A DNA stretch of 64,000 nt from Ignavibacteriota bacterium (GTDB lineage: Bacteria > Bacteroidota > Ignavibacteria > Ignavibacteriales > Melioribacteraceae): contig JABFGH010000014.1 in the NCBI GenBank assembly GCA_013112585.1, positions 46,235 to 110,234 on the forward strand. The letters are read 5' to 3'. The notes under the pieces were generated by a model. That model did not search any database, was not told the origin of the DNA, and worked only from the letters and a program-made list of their open reading frames with translations. A program made the position numbers and the translations under genes. Each line of letters starts with the position of its first letter. Position 1 is the stretch's first letter. Positions 26,190-35,741 of the stretch are shown here, piece after piece.

Positions 26190-28174
26190 AACGCATAATT
26201 TATTTGATATTGCTTCTCATTCCTTTCTCTTTCACACAGGCACAAACAGACAGCACACAAATAATTTATGATTACATTGAATCACTCCTCGAAGAATCAA
26301 CTATTGATGTTGAGGACTCTCAGCTATTTGACAGGTTTGAAGCATTAATTCAGAACCCGATAAATATTAATAGAGCTTCAATTGATCAACTGCTGAGCAT
26401 ACCATTCATGGATTTAGAAACAGCCGAACTGATTTTAAATAATAGAAACAACTACGGGCAATTTTTTACGAAAGATGAATTGAATAAAATTGATAGTATT
26501 GATCAAGTGGTAGTAAATAAAATTAAACCGTTCATCACAATGAGATCTAAAGTTATACTTGTTGAAGGTGAACCGGATGAGCCGAATTTATTAAATACAC
26601 TTTTATTCAGAATGCGTGCACGAGCAACAACAGACTTACAGGAACGAAGAGGTTTTAAGGAAAATAAATATTTGGGTTCCCGCCTTAAAAACTATAATAG
26701 ATTAAAAATTATATCACCCGGCTTTGCTCAACTAAGTGTTTTAACCGATAAAGACCCGGGCGAAAAATCATACGGAGATTTTGTTTCGGCAAGCGCATCG
26801 TTTAGAAATATTGGATTTGTGGAGGCTGCTGTACTTGGTGATTTTCAAGTTGAGTTTGGACAGGGTTTAGCACTTTGGAGTCCATTCGCTTTTTCAAAAG
26901 GCAGTGAAGCAGTTAGAACAGTTACTAGAAGAACAAAAGGATTAAAACCTTACACCAGTTCTTACGAAGCAGAATTTATGAGAGGTGCCGCAGCAAAATT
27001 TGCTATTAACAATTTTGAGTTAACCGGATTTTATTCAACTAGAAAAGTTGATGCTACATTTGATGAAATTGAAAATGAAATTTCAACAATTCTTGTCAGC
27101 GGTTTCCATCGCACAGATACTGAAACTGCTAAAAAAAATAATATTAACGAAGATATTTACGGCGGTATTTTAGATTATTATTTTTCTACAAAAACTAAAA
27201 TTGGTGTGCTTCATTACAAAATTAAATACGACTATCCCCTTGTAAGTAAATCCCCGTATGACTTTTCCGGTAAAGAATTTTCATTTAGTTCTTTTACTTA
27301 TTCAACAAATTTTAAAAATATATTATTTTCCGGCGAGGCTGCCTATAACGGAATTTCAGTTGCGAGTATTAATAATCTGCAAATTAAATTTACGAGCAAA
27401 CTGCAATTTGTAACATCAATAAGAAATTACCCTAGAAATTATTTTAATCTAAGAGCTAACGGATTTGGTGAAAAACAAGGCACGCAGAATGAAATTGGTA
27501 TTTATATGGGATTAAGATGGCGAAATGATATTGGTTTAATCAATATTTATTTTGATCAATTTAAGTTTCCGACTTCCACATTCTCTACTCCCCTTCCCAG
27601 TTCGGGTAACGAATTTTTAATTGATTATTTTACACGCCCTTTTTCCAAAACTGAATTTAGATTGCGTTATAAGCGAGAATTAAAAGAAGTTTCAGCTAAA
27701 CTAAATGATGAAGATATAATTGCCGATAGGCTCAAACAGCAGTTCAGAGTTGAAATAATTGCCAGCCCGTCTAAACTATTAAGATTAAAAACGCGTGCCG
27801 AAGTTTCGTTTTATGAAATAGATTTAATTAGTGAAAATGAAACCGGATTTTTGATTTATCAGGATATAAGATTTAGACCATTGAAGTATTTACAATTTTA
27901 TACAAGATTTACTTTTTTTGATACCAAGTCCTACGATACTAGAATTTACGCATTTGAAAACGATCTAACCGGAATACTTACCAACAATGCTCTATTTGGA
28001 AAAGGAGTAAGATGGTATTTTCTCGTCAAGGTTAATCCGCTTAATAGTTTAACGATCTCTGTTAAATATGCAGAGACCTACAAACCGAATGAAAATGTTT
28101 TAAGCTCGGGACTAAATGAAATTGAAGGTAATTTAGATAATCGTTTTTCACTTCAATTGGATTTGAGTTTTTAG
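26186..28174 (+). CDS. Helix-hairpin-helix protein fused to an outer-membrane barrel
   Basis: 662 aa. TTG start overlapping the upstream stop. Signal peptide 1-19. An HhH pair lies at about residues 57-112 (INRASIDQLLSIPFMDLETAELIL, here quoted in parts: INRASIDQLLSIPF and NYGQFFTKDELNKI). The remaining 500 residues are beta-strand rich with the outer-membrane pattern and end in FSLQLDLSF, a typical barrel C-terminus. Such HhH-barrel fusions are common in Bacteroidota and may bind DNA at the surface, but no function is proven. Confidence 0.82.
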   Translation: MKRIIYLILLLIPFSFTQAQTDSTQIIYDYIESLLEESTIDVEDSQLFDRFEALIQNPININRASIDQLLSIPFMDLETAELILNNRNNYGQFFTKDELNKIDSIDQVVVNKIKPFITMRSKVILVEGEPDEPNLLNTLLFRMRARATTDLQERRGFKENKYLGSRLKNYNRLKIISPGFAQLSVLTDKDPGEKSYGDFVSASASFRNIGFVEAAVLGDFQVEFGQGLALWSPFAFSKGSEAVRTVTRRTKGLKPYTSSYEAEFMRGAAAKFAINNFELTGFYSTRKVDATFDEIENEISTILVSGFHRTDTETAKKNNINEDIYGGILDYYFSTKTKIGVLHYKIKYDYPLVSKSPYDFSGKEFSFSSFTYSTNFKNILFSGEAAYNGISVASINNLQIKFTSKLQFVTSIRNYPRNYFNLRANGFGEKQGTQNEIGIYMGLRWRNDIGLINIYFDQFKFPTSTFSTPLPSSGNEFLIDYFTRPFSKTEFRLRYKRELKEVSAKLNDEDIIADRLKQQFRVEIIASPSKLLRLKTRAEVSFYEIDLISENETGFLIYQDIRFRPLKYLQFYTRFTFFDTKSYDTRIYAFENDLTGILTNNALFGKGVRWYFLVKVNPLNSLTISVKYAETYKPNENVLSSGLNEIEGNLDNRFSLQLDLSF

Positions 28175-28302
28175 AGATTTTACAATTTTAGTATCTACCC
28201 TGAATCTCAAAATAAATTTCGAGTTACATGTAAACCGATATTCATTTCGGTAGTTAGGCAAATGAAAATGAATAGATGTATGAAAAAACGCCTGGCTGCA
28301 TG

Positions 28303-28341
28303 GATGAATGATTGAATGATTGAATGAATGATTGAATGAAA
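28303..28341. repeat. GATTGAATGA short tandem repeat in a 295-bp gap
   Basis: Four to five imperfect copies of an 8-bp word (ATTGAATG / GAATGATT). The rest of the gap 28175-28469 holds no gene I can support. Confidence 0.7.
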
Positions 28342-28469
28342 ATATATTATATTATCAGTTTTTACTATCGATTACCGCCTGCCGGACAGACAGAAAGAAT
28401 TTTAGATACCAACATTTTACTATATTTCAATCAACAAAAATTTAACATAATACTCCATTAAGAAATATC

Positions 28470-28634
28470 ATGAAAAAGAAACTCTGTAAAATCAGTAAAT
28501 CAAATTTCAATAAAAATAAAGACCGCATTTTAGAAATAATTTTACCGCCAAAATATATATGTGAAGATTGCTTACGTGTTGCAAAATCTAAAAATAATTT
28601 GTGCAGTGCCGTCTCTCTTAAAACAAAGGAATAA
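28470..28634 (+). CDS. Candidate 54-aa zinc-ribbon-like protein
   Basis: ATG at 28470, TAA at 28632-28634. The product starts MKKKLCKISKSNFNKN and has a CEDC pair followed by a third cysteine (NNLCSAVSL). The layout PKYxCxxCxRVAxxKxNLC is one I recognise from short conserved hypothetical proteins of several phyla. This makes it more credible than chance, although no strong ribosome site is visible. A weak open frame on the other strand of the same DNA looks like a shadow. Confidence 0.6.
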   Translation: MKKKLCKISKSNFNKNKDRILEIILPPKYICEDCLRVAKSKNNLCSAVSLKTKE

Positions 28635-28652
28635 CAAAAAGGAATTTTGAAC

Positions 28653-29714
28653 ATGAAAATTATCACTACATATCTAATGTTTATAATAATATCATTTGTT
28701 TTTTTTATAGGCTGCAGTTCCGATAAGCAGAAATGGTACCGCGGTAATACTCATGCTCATACGGTAATTTGCGGTCATGCAGATTCCACACCTGAATTTG
28801 TAACTGCCTGGTATCATTCTCACGGATACAACTTTTTAATACTTAGTGAACACAATCATTTTATTGATCCTGATACGGTTAAAAAGCCGACTGAACTTGA
28901 TAACGAATTTATTTTAATTCCGGGTGAAGAGGTTACAGGAAAAAAAATCATTCACACAACTGCAATGAATATTAATAAAATAGTTGATTGGAAATCTGAG
29001 AGTGAAAATAAAACTGACATTATTCAATATCACGTAGATGGAACGATTGAGGCAGGCGGACAAGCAATTCTTAACCACCCGAATTATAAATATGCAGTTG
29101 GTGCTTCAGATATTATTGATGTGGAAAATCTTTATATGTTTGAACTTTATAACGGTCACCCAAAAGTAAATAATGAAGGTGATGAAAACCATTTATCTAC
29201 AGAAGAAATATGGGATTCGTTACTCACTGCAGGTATGAAAATTTATGGAGTGGCATCCGATGATGCTCATCATTTTCATACAATTGATTCAGCCCATTCT
29301 AATCCCGGACGCGGCTGGGTAATGGTGAATGCATTAGAGCTTACACCGGCGGCAATAACCAATGCCATGACAGATGGAAAATTTTATGCAAGCAGCGGTG
29401 TATTTTTAGAAGAATTAACTGTTACATCAGACTATATAAAAATAATTATAGATGAGGTCAAAACTACTGAACAGATATCTAAAGAGAATATGAATGGCAG
29501 AAGTTCTACTGACTCAACAAATGAATTTTCATTAGAGTTTATAGGTGATGGCGGAAAGATTATAAAGACAATTAATTCTTCATCTGCCACATATAATTTT
29601 GATAAATCTCAAAAGTACATCCGTGCAAAAATTATTGTTCGCAGGAATAACCGTTTTGGTGCAATAGAAGAATTTTATGCATGGACACAACCGGTGTTTT
29701 TTGATGGAAGGTAG
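28653..29714 (+). CDS. PHP-domain metal-dependent phosphoesterase lipoprotein (CehA/McbA-like)
   Basis: I prefer ATG 28653 (AAGGAA 9 nt upstream) over the in-frame TTG at 28647. 353 aa. The lipobox FFIGC gives a lipid anchor. The PHP motifs are present: RGNTHAHTVICGHA, LILSEHNHF, NHPNYKY and ASDDAHHFH, supplying the histidines and aspartates for two or three metal ions. Members hydrolyse phosphate esters or related bonds. The extracytoplasmic substrate is unknown. The C-terminal 100 residues form a separate beta domain. Confidence 0.85.
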   Translation: MKIITTYLMFIIISFVFFIGCSSDKQKWYRGNTHAHTVICGHADSTPEFVTAWYHSHGYNFLILSEHNHFIDPDTVKKPTELDNEFILIPGEEVTGKKIIHTTAMNINKIVDWKSESENKTDIIQYHVDGTIEAGGQAILNHPNYKYAVGASDIIDVENLYMFELYNGHPKVNNEGDENHLSTEEIWDSLLTAGMKIYGVASDDAHHFHTIDSAHSNPGRGWVMVNALELTPAAITNAMTDGKFYASSGVFLEELTVTSDYIKIIIDEVKTTEQISKENMNGRSSTDSTNEFSLEFIGDGGKIIKTINSSSATYNFDKSQKYIRAKIIVRRNNRFGAIEEFYAWTQPVFFDGR

Positions 29715-30028
29715 AGTGTTTTTTCAAATATGTTGAATAAATCGGTTTTCAAAATAAAGTTTTCATTATTTGTATTTGTTTAAATACAATATCAAATATC
29801 GAATAATGAATAACGAATCATGAAGTTAAATAAGAAAATCAAAATTAAAATTCTGCAATTGGTATAAGTACTTCCTCACAAATATCCCGTCAATATTTTC
29901 AAAAATATTATCTTAAAATTTGCAAGATCATATCTTCGCATTTTGAAGATAGGAACTTTTGGATAGCATTTTTCCTTCTCAAAATATTTTGTTTTTCATA
30001 ATTGCATTGAAATATTTTTCTTATTTAA
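29715..30028. other. Intergenic region without a gene
   Basis: AT-rich DNA between the PHP gene and the MITE-like element. It contains scattered words such as TTGCAAGATCATATCTTCGCATTTTGAAGATAGG that look like degraded repeats. No coding frame or clear promoter is supported. Confidence 0.5.
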
Positions 30029-30120
30029 CCTGAATTATGCAAAAGAGAAAATTGCACGGTGCAATTATAAAGACAATTTTTATTTAGGCTTTATAAATTA
30101 TTTCTAATGCATAATTCGGG
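30029..30120. mobile_element. 92-bp MITE-like element with 13-bp TIRs and 5-bp target duplication
   Basis: Left end CCTGAATTATGCA (30029-30041); right end TGCATAATTCGGG (30108-30120). The ends are inverted copies with one mismatch. Both are flanked by TTTAA (30024-30028 and 30121-30125), as expected of a target-site duplication. The interior has two more hairpins (ATTGCACGGTGCAAT, and TATAAAG/CTTTATA). No coding capacity. The partner transposase is not in this window. Confidence 0.72.
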
Positions 30121-30193
30121 TTTAACTTAAACTGCTGACTATGCTTTCCAAAGATATTATCTCTTTCAGAGATACTATCTTATAATGCAATTT

Positions 30194-30227
30194 AAAAAAC
30201 CGCCCATCAATTATGATAAGCGGTTTT
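30194..30227 (-). terminator. Intrinsic terminator of the BNR/T9SS gene
   Basis: AAAACCGCCCATCA (from 30196) pairs with TGATAAGCGGTTTT (30214-30227) through a 14-bp stem with two G-T pairs. On the minus strand the stem ends in a T-run from the six A bases at 30194-30199. Confidence 0.88.
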
Positions 30228-30274
30228 GAATTTTTGTCTTTTATTCTAACTTCTAACTACTGCCTCCTAAATTC

Positions 30275-33200
30275 TTATTTAAGAAGTACCATCTTCTTCA
30301 CATCAACAAAATCTGCAGATTCAATACGGTAGTAATAAACACCGCTCGAAATCTTGGAGGCATTAAATTCAACATTATAACTGCCTGCGCTCTTAACTTC
30401 ATTTATTAAAGTAGTTACTTCCCTTCCAATTGTATCAAATATTTTAATTGATACATGTCCGGTACTTGGCAGGCTATACTGTATAGTTGTACTTGGATTA
30501 AACGGGTTCGGATAATTTTGCTCAAGTGAAAATGAAGTTGGCATATCAGAATCATTCACAGAATTAATGATCGCCTGTATTTGAAGATTGTCAATCGCCC
30601 ATCCCCAGCCAACTGCTGCTTGATCTGCGAACAATCTAAATCGAATCAGTATTTCATCACCGGCTTCAAATGTATCTAATAAATTATAAGTTGTATTTTT
30701 ATATAATGATTGATTACCGGCTTGTCCTGCATTATAAGCGTTTAACCATTCTATATGCAGCCGTGCATCGTAGCCGTCAGCAAGCGGCAGCCAATTCAAG
30801 CCGTCTTTTGTGCCTTCAACAATAACATAATCCCAAAAACTGTCATCACCAAATACAGTTCCCGGTTCGCCGGTTTCAATTAGCGCAACATTATCAAATG
30901 AAATAAATGCATCTTGAGCGGCAACTATAATCGGTACCGTTAGCATGAAAGTAGAGTTTTGATTGTTAGAATAAAAATGAGGAGTGTGAATCGCTTCATT
31001 ATCGAAACCGCTTACACTTTTAATTGAAAAGCCCGAACCAACGAAATCGCTTGATGATGTATTAAAATCATTGTGATAATAGAGTTGTGCAGCCTGGTAA
31101 GGGATTACTTCAATACTTTTTGCTATTGAAGGATATTCAGCTTCATCTTTATAAGATAAAACTTGAACATTCAGAACTTCCGCTATTGTTACCGGGTATT
31201 CAATTAAAGTATCAATCAATGAAGAAGCATTCGCATCAATCTTCATAAATAAATTGCCGTTTACATTAACGAGTGAGGAATCATAAATTGATCTCAAATT
31301 CAAATCGATCAGCAAAGTACCGTCGCTTCGTTGACTTAAACCTTTCAGCAGCGGATTAAATGTTTGCGCGTCACTCATTCCCGGAATTTCCACACTCCAT
31401 ATTCCCCTGCCGTGTGTAGCAATTACAACTTCATCCTCAACGTGTGTCATAGCCCAAATTGCAGCATTAGGCAAACCGTTATCGGCAGCATGCCAGCTAA
31501 CTCCGGCATCTGTTGATTCAAACAATCCAATTTCAGTTCCAGCCCAAATTGTATCGGGTGTATGAGGAAAAACAAGTAAATCATAAACAGCAACATCAGG
31601 GAATCCATTTGTGCTTACGCTGCCATTTCCAAATCCACTTATGTCTTCCCAAGTTTGACCAAGATCTGTTGTCTTTAAAACTTTCGGCATTTGAGCAAAA
31701 GAAAATAAAACATAAGCTGTTGAATCTTCGAGCGGATGTGTTGATAAACCGGAAATACTTCCCATTGTTCTTACAGCATAAACCGGTGTTGCTGAAAATG
31801 TTTCGCCCATATCAGAAGAAACATTTATTTTCCCGGATGGGTCCATTCTTCTTCCAGCCCATACAATATTCGGATTTGCTCTTGAGATTTTTACATCATG
31901 AAAAGAACTGACCGAGCCCCAGTCGGAGAAAGGGATTGAGCGTAGCGACCAGCTTGCACCAAAATTTGTTGACTTCCAAACTCCTTGCGCTCCGACCGCA
32001 AAAAGTAAATCGGGTTCCATATTTGATTTTGCAATTTTTGTAATAAACGGAGCATTGCCTCCGCCAGTATCACCTAAACCATTTGTAGCATTCGAAAAAC
32101 TAAATCCGCCATCTGTTGATCTTCTTAATCCATTGTACTGACTTCCGCCAATTATTTTTTGCGGATCATTAAAATGCCAAGAAACTTCGTAACCATCACC
32201 GCCGATTTGAAAATTCCATTGTGATAATATTCCTGGATCTAAGTTTGAACGCCAAGTACCATTGTCCTGCATTCCGCCGGCATAAGCACTGGCTCCCGGC
32301 ATCTTGTCAACACCATAAAACTGTGCAGTGTTCATGCCCAAGGTTGGTTTTGTCCAGTTAGAAGCGGCGTTTCCTGAAACACCAATACCGCCGTCATTTG
32401 CATTCAATATTCTAAATGAACTTCCGCTGCCCGGAATAATAACCAAATTATGATGATCGACATGGACAGGTCCGGTTGAGAGCTGCGATGTATTTCTTGT
32501 TGATCCGCTTATATTTATTTGAAATAGTCGGACACCGCCAACATAAACAATGTTATCGTTAGTTGGATGAACTGTAATTGTGTTATCGTACCATCCTTGT
32601 GCACCAAGCCAATCCGGCTCAGTTCCATTTTCAGTAGTTCTAACCCAGTTGGCACCCGCATCCGTTGAAACGTAAAGATTAGAATTAGGATTTCCTTCCG
32701 CTGCTGCAAATATTTTACTAGTATTAGATGGTGAAATAGCTAATTCAAATCTGCCGGATTTGTCAGTAATTCCGTTTGAGGAAATAAACCATGTATCACC
32801 GGCATCTGTTGATTTTATAACTCCTTTTTCATCTACTCCGCCATATAAAATATTAAAGTCGCCCGGTGTTGCAACAATGTGAAGTACTTTTTTAACTCTC
32901 CCGAAACCGCCAAGTTCGGTTTCGTTATAAACATTATTCCAGGTAGTTCCGCCGTCAGTCGATTTGAATATTCCTGACTTGTTAGAGAATCCTAATTTAT
33001 ATCTTCCGGTAGTTACTGCTGCAATTACAATATCCTCATCATTTGGATCAACAAGAATTCTTGCAATGTTATTAAAATCATAATTATTAACCGTGCTTGC
33101 AAGTTGTGTCCATGTTGCTCCTCTATCTGTTGATTTCAGCATTCCATCGCCGTTTATTACATCAACACTAAAAAAGCTCTCTCCGGTACCGGCATAAATT

Positions 33201-33811
33201 ATATCGTGATTAGATTCAGCCATTGCAATTGTAGAAACCGCAAGTGTGGGCAAATTTGGAGTTAAGTTTATCCATTCAGATCCGGCATTTGTTGTTTTCC
33301 AAATACCGCCGCCAACGCTTCCCACATACCAAGTATTTCCGGCTGCATCATCAGGGTCAACAATCAATCCTCTTGCTCTGCCTGCAACATTGCCGGGTCC
33401 TCTTTCCATCCACGGCAGCGTTGAAGTTGATTTTTCAATTTGTGATGATCTTTCGGCAGCTTTTTCTAATTCTTCAAACTTGTAATTGATCGGATAGGCT
33501 GGTACTTCCTCGCCATAGGGAATTTTCATTTCACTTAAAATTCGTGCAAACTCATCCGGCTTGTCAGCTTTAACTTCACCTCTAACCTTACTTTTAATTT
33601 TTTCAATGCGTTCTCTTATTTCAATTGCCTCTGTAGAGTTTTGTGAAAAGTGCATTAGTTTTTTATTTAGCTCCGTGTACTCACTTGAGTAATTAGAGTT
33701 CATTATTTTTTCAGTTATTTCAAGTTCACTGCTATTATCATTATAATTTGAAATGAATATTAAACTTGCTGTTACAGCAATTATTGTAAATAGTAAAACA
33801 ATTCTTCTCAC
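30275..33811 (-). CDS. T9SS-sorted BNR/Asp-box repeat protein (sortilin-like propeller)
   Basis: 1178 aa, starting at GTG 33811 with GGAG upstream. N-terminal signal anchor or peptide (1-22), then a helical segment. Residues about 130-830 are a large propeller of Asp-box repeats (STDRGATW, STDGGTTW, STDAGDTW, STNFGASW, TTDLGQTW), as in sortilin/Vps10-like and sialidase-like proteins. A jelly-roll-like module (SFDNVALIETGEPG) follows. The last 86 residues are the T9SS sorting domain (EQNYPNPFNPSTTIQY). No sialidase catalytic residues were recognised. Secreted binding or scaffold role is likely. Confidence 0.87.
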   Translation of the reverse strand: MRRIVLLFTIIAVTASLIFISNYNDNSSELEITEKIMNSNYSSEYTELNKKLMHFSQNSTEAIEIRERIEKIKSKVRGEVKADKPDEFARILSEMKIPYGEEVPAYPINYKFEELEKAAERSSQIEKSTSTLPWMERGPGNVAGRARGLIVDPDDAAGNTWYVGSVGGGIWKTTNAGSEWINLTPNLPTLAVSTIAMAESNHDIIYAGTGESFFSVDVINGDGMLKSTDRGATWTQLASTVNNYDFNNIARILVDPNDEDIVIAAVTTGRYKLGFSNKSGIFKSTDGGTTWNNVYNETELGGFGRVKKVLHIVATPGDFNILYGGVDEKGVIKSTDAGDTWFISSNGITDKSGRFELAISPSNTSKIFAAAEGNPNSNLYVSTDAGANWVRTTENGTEPDWLGAQGWYDNTITVHPTNDNIVYVGGVRLFQINISGSTRNTSQLSTGPVHVDHHNLVIIPGSGSSFRILNANDGGIGVSGNAASNWTKPTLGMNTAQFYGVDKMPGASAYAGGMQDNGTWRSNLDPGILSQWNFQIGGDGYEVSWHFNDPQKIIGGSQYNGLRRSTDGGFSFSNATNGLGDTGGGNAPFITKIAKSNMEPDLLFAVGAQGVWKSTNFGASWSLRSIPFSDWGSVSSFHDVKISRANPNIVWAGRRMDPSGKINVSSDMGETFSATPVYAVRTMGSISGLSTHPLEDSTAYVLFSFAQMPKVLKTTDLGQTWEDISGFGNGSVSTNGFPDVAVYDLLVFPHTPDTIWAGTEIGLFESTDAGVSWHAADNGLPNAAIWAMTHVEDEVVIATHGRGIWSVEIPGMSDAQTFNPLLKGLSQRSDGTLLIDLNLRSIYDSSLVNVNGNLFMKIDANASSLIDTLIEYPVTIAEVLNVQVLSYKDEAEYPSIAKSIEVIPYQAAQLYYHNDFNTSSSDFVGSGFSIKSVSGFDNEAIHTPHFYSNNQNSTFMLTVPIIVAAQDAFISFDNVALIETGEPGTVFGDDSFWDYVIVEGTKDGLNWLPLADGYDARLHIEWLNAYNAGQAGNQSLYKNTTYNLLDTFEAGDEILIRFRLFADQAAVGWGWAIDNLQIQAIINSVNDSDMPTSFSLEQNYPNPFNPSTTIQYSLPSTGHVSIKIFDTIGREVTTLINEVKSAGSYNVEFNASKISSGVYYYRIESADFVDVKKMVLLK

Positions 33812-33812
33812 G

Positions 33813-34214
33813 CTATTCTCCGCTGGTTATTTTTTTATTTTTAATAATATCAAATTTATATTTTAAATTTTCTAATCCTTCATCATCGATAATATTTCCC
33901 GGAACAATATTTACTTGAATCAGTGAAGGACTTACCCACTTAACATTTCCACCGCTTAAGGTTTCCTTAATCAGAACAGAATCATTTTGAATATCGTAAA
34001 TAAAATATTCTAACGGTGATAAATGGGCTGCCGATATTTTACCTTTTTGATTAATTGCTAAAATATATGTGCTGTCAATATTCCAATCATAAATATACTT
34101 ATTACCAAATTTCGAATATATTTCTTCGGAGGTTAATGTTGTTTTATTGGCACATGAAAAGAGTAATACTGCAATCAAGTTTACAAATAATATTTTCAAG
34201 AAAATTTTCATCAA
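33813..34214 (-). CDS. Hypothetical lipoprotein upstream of the BNR protein
   Basis: 133 aa. Signal peptide with lipobox LLFSC (Cys21). The mature part has beta-strand pattern (YIYDWNIDSTYILAINQKGKI, quoted in part as YILAINQKGKI) and no domain I recognise. One bp separates its stop from the GTG start of the large T9SS protein, so they are co-transcribed. Confidence 0.65.
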   Translation of the reverse strand: MMKIFLKILFVNLIAVLLFSCANKTTLTSEEIYSKFGNKYIYDWNIDSTYILAINQKGKISAAHLSPLEYFIYDIQNDSVLIKETLSGGNVKWVSPSLIQVNIVPGNIIDDEGLENLKYKFDIIKNKKITSGE

Positions 34215-34457
34215 TTACCTAATTATAATTAAGACACACTATCTTTAATAAAAAGATAAATAAATATGGACTAAAGACATAATTTAAATTTTAATATATT
34301 TATTTTACATTAAACAAAATCGAACCCGGCTATTTTCTATAGTGTTACAAATTAATAACCAATAACGGTATTTGAATTACGGTTAATCTTGCTTAATAGT
34401 CCCCTACTCTCTAATTTTCAAAATGCAATTATTTCTTACTAAAAAAAGGATAAATAA

Positions 34458-35636
34458 ATGAGAACTATAGTTAGTCTGCCCGGAGACGGAATCGGGAAAA
34501 CAGTTTTACCGGAAGCAATAAGAGTTTTAGAAGCAGCAGGATTTAAAGCAAATTACGTTCACGGCGATATCGGCTGGGAATTTTGGATTAAGGAGGGAAA
34601 TGCACTTCCACAAAGAACAATTGATTTATTAGAAGAACATAAAATTGGTTTGTTCGGCGCAATTACCAGTAAACCTAAGCAGGAAGCTGATAAAGAACTC
34701 TCCCCTGAGCTTCAGGGTAAGGGCTTAGTTTATTTCAGTCCTATTGTTAGTTTAAGGCAGCATTTTAATTTAGATATTTGTACCCGACCATGCCGTGCAT
34801 TCAAAGGTAACCCATTGAATTTTATTAGAAAAGATGCGAGCGGAGGTTTTGAAGAACCATTAGTTGACGCTGTTGTATTCCGTCAAAATACTGAAGGGAT
34901 GTACGGCGGAATTGAATGGACTAACCCTCCTGCACAAGTTAGAGAAGCATTAGAAACTCATCCTAAAATGAAAAAATTTGCGCATGTTAAAAGTGAAGAC
35001 ATGGCAATTTCAACTCGAATAGTTTCAAAGCAGGCTACAAGCAGAATTATAAGAGCTGCTTTTGAATATGCTAAAAAACATGGTTATAAAAATGTAACCG
35101 TATGCGAAAAGCCTAACGTGCTTAGAGAAACTTCAGGTATGTTCCTTCAGTTGGGACGGGAAATAGCAAAAGATTATCCCGGTATTGATTTGTGGGATAC
35201 AAACATTGATGCACAAATGATGTGGCTAACAAAGAATCCTGAAAATTACGGTGTTCTAGTTTCAGAAAATATGTTCGGTGATATAATAAGTGACGGCTTT
35301 GCCGGTTTAGTCGGCGGACTTGGATTTGCATGCAGTGCAAACGTTGGCGAGGAAGTGGCTGTATTTGAACCGACACATGGTTCAGCACCGAAGTATGAGC
35401 AATTAAATCCTTCAATTGTAAATCCAATAGCAATGTTTTTAAGTGCATGCATGATGCTTGATCATATTGGCGAAGGTGAAAAAGCTGAGAAAATTAGAAA
35501 AGCGATTGCAGAAGTTATTGAAGAAGGAAAAGTAAGATCATACGATATGATGAAATTAAGAGGCGGAGCAGACGCAATAAGTAAAGGCGCCGCAACTACA
35601 CAACAAATAACTGATGCAGTAATTGCAAAGCTGTGA
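34458..35636 (+). CDS. Isocitrate dehydrogenase-type beta-decarboxylating dehydrogenase (NADP signature)
   Basis: 392 aa of the isocitrate/isopropylmalate dehydrogenase family. Substrate-site residues equivalent to E. coli Icd Ser113, Arg119 and Arg129 are present in SPIVSLRQHFNLDICTRP; the Asn115 equivalent is Ile. Metal-site helix NMFGDIISDGFAG. The cofactor loop reads THGSAPKYEQLNP, where Lys-Tyr matches the NADP-specific pair (Lys344/Tyr345) and not the Asp-Ile of NAD enzymes. I therefore favour NADP-isocitrate dehydrogenase over homoisocitrate or isopropylmalate dehydrogenase. Start ATG with AAGGA upstream. First of a plus-strand row that includes a Lys4-like aconitase. Confidence 0.85.
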   Translation: MRTIVSLPGDGIGKTVLPEAIRVLEAAGFKANYVHGDIGWEFWIKEGNALPQRTIDLLEEHKIGLFGAITSKPKQEADKELSPELQGKGLVYFSPIVSLRQHFNLDICTRPCRAFKGNPLNFIRKDASGGFEEPLVDAVVFRQNTEGMYGGIEWTNPPAQVREALETHPKMKKFAHVKSEDMAISTRIVSKQATSRIIRAAFEYAKKHGYKNVTVCEKPNVLRETSGMFLQLGREIAKDYPGIDLWDTNIDAQMMWLTKNPENYGVLVSENMFGDIISDGFAGLVGGLGFACSANVGEEVAVFEPTHGSAPKYEQLNPSIVNPIAMFLSACMMLDHIGEGEKAEKIRKAIAEVIEEGKVRSYDMMKLRGGADAISKGAATTQQITDAVIAKL

Positions 35637-35654
35637 AACGGCAAAGGTGAAAAG

Positions 35655-35735
35655 AAATTAACGATAATCGAGTAATCGTATAATCGATAATTTTTGATTT
35701 TACGATTACCGTTTATCGATTTACGATTAAACGAA
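35655..35735. repeat. TAATCG/CGATTA palindromic dispersed repeat
   Basis: Dense TAATCG, ATCGAT and CGATTA words that can fold (TAATCGTATAATCGATAA against TTATCGATTTACGATTA). Shorter pieces of the same vocabulary occur at 36351-36360 and at 36795-36832, flanking the HD and IVS-type genes. Confidence 0.65.
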
Positions 35736-35741
35736 GGAAAA

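Noticed and set aside
28442..28666. Minus-strand open frame opposite the 54-aa CxxC gene
   Set aside because: It lacks a ribosome site and family resemblance, and the opposite strand carries the more credible small gene.
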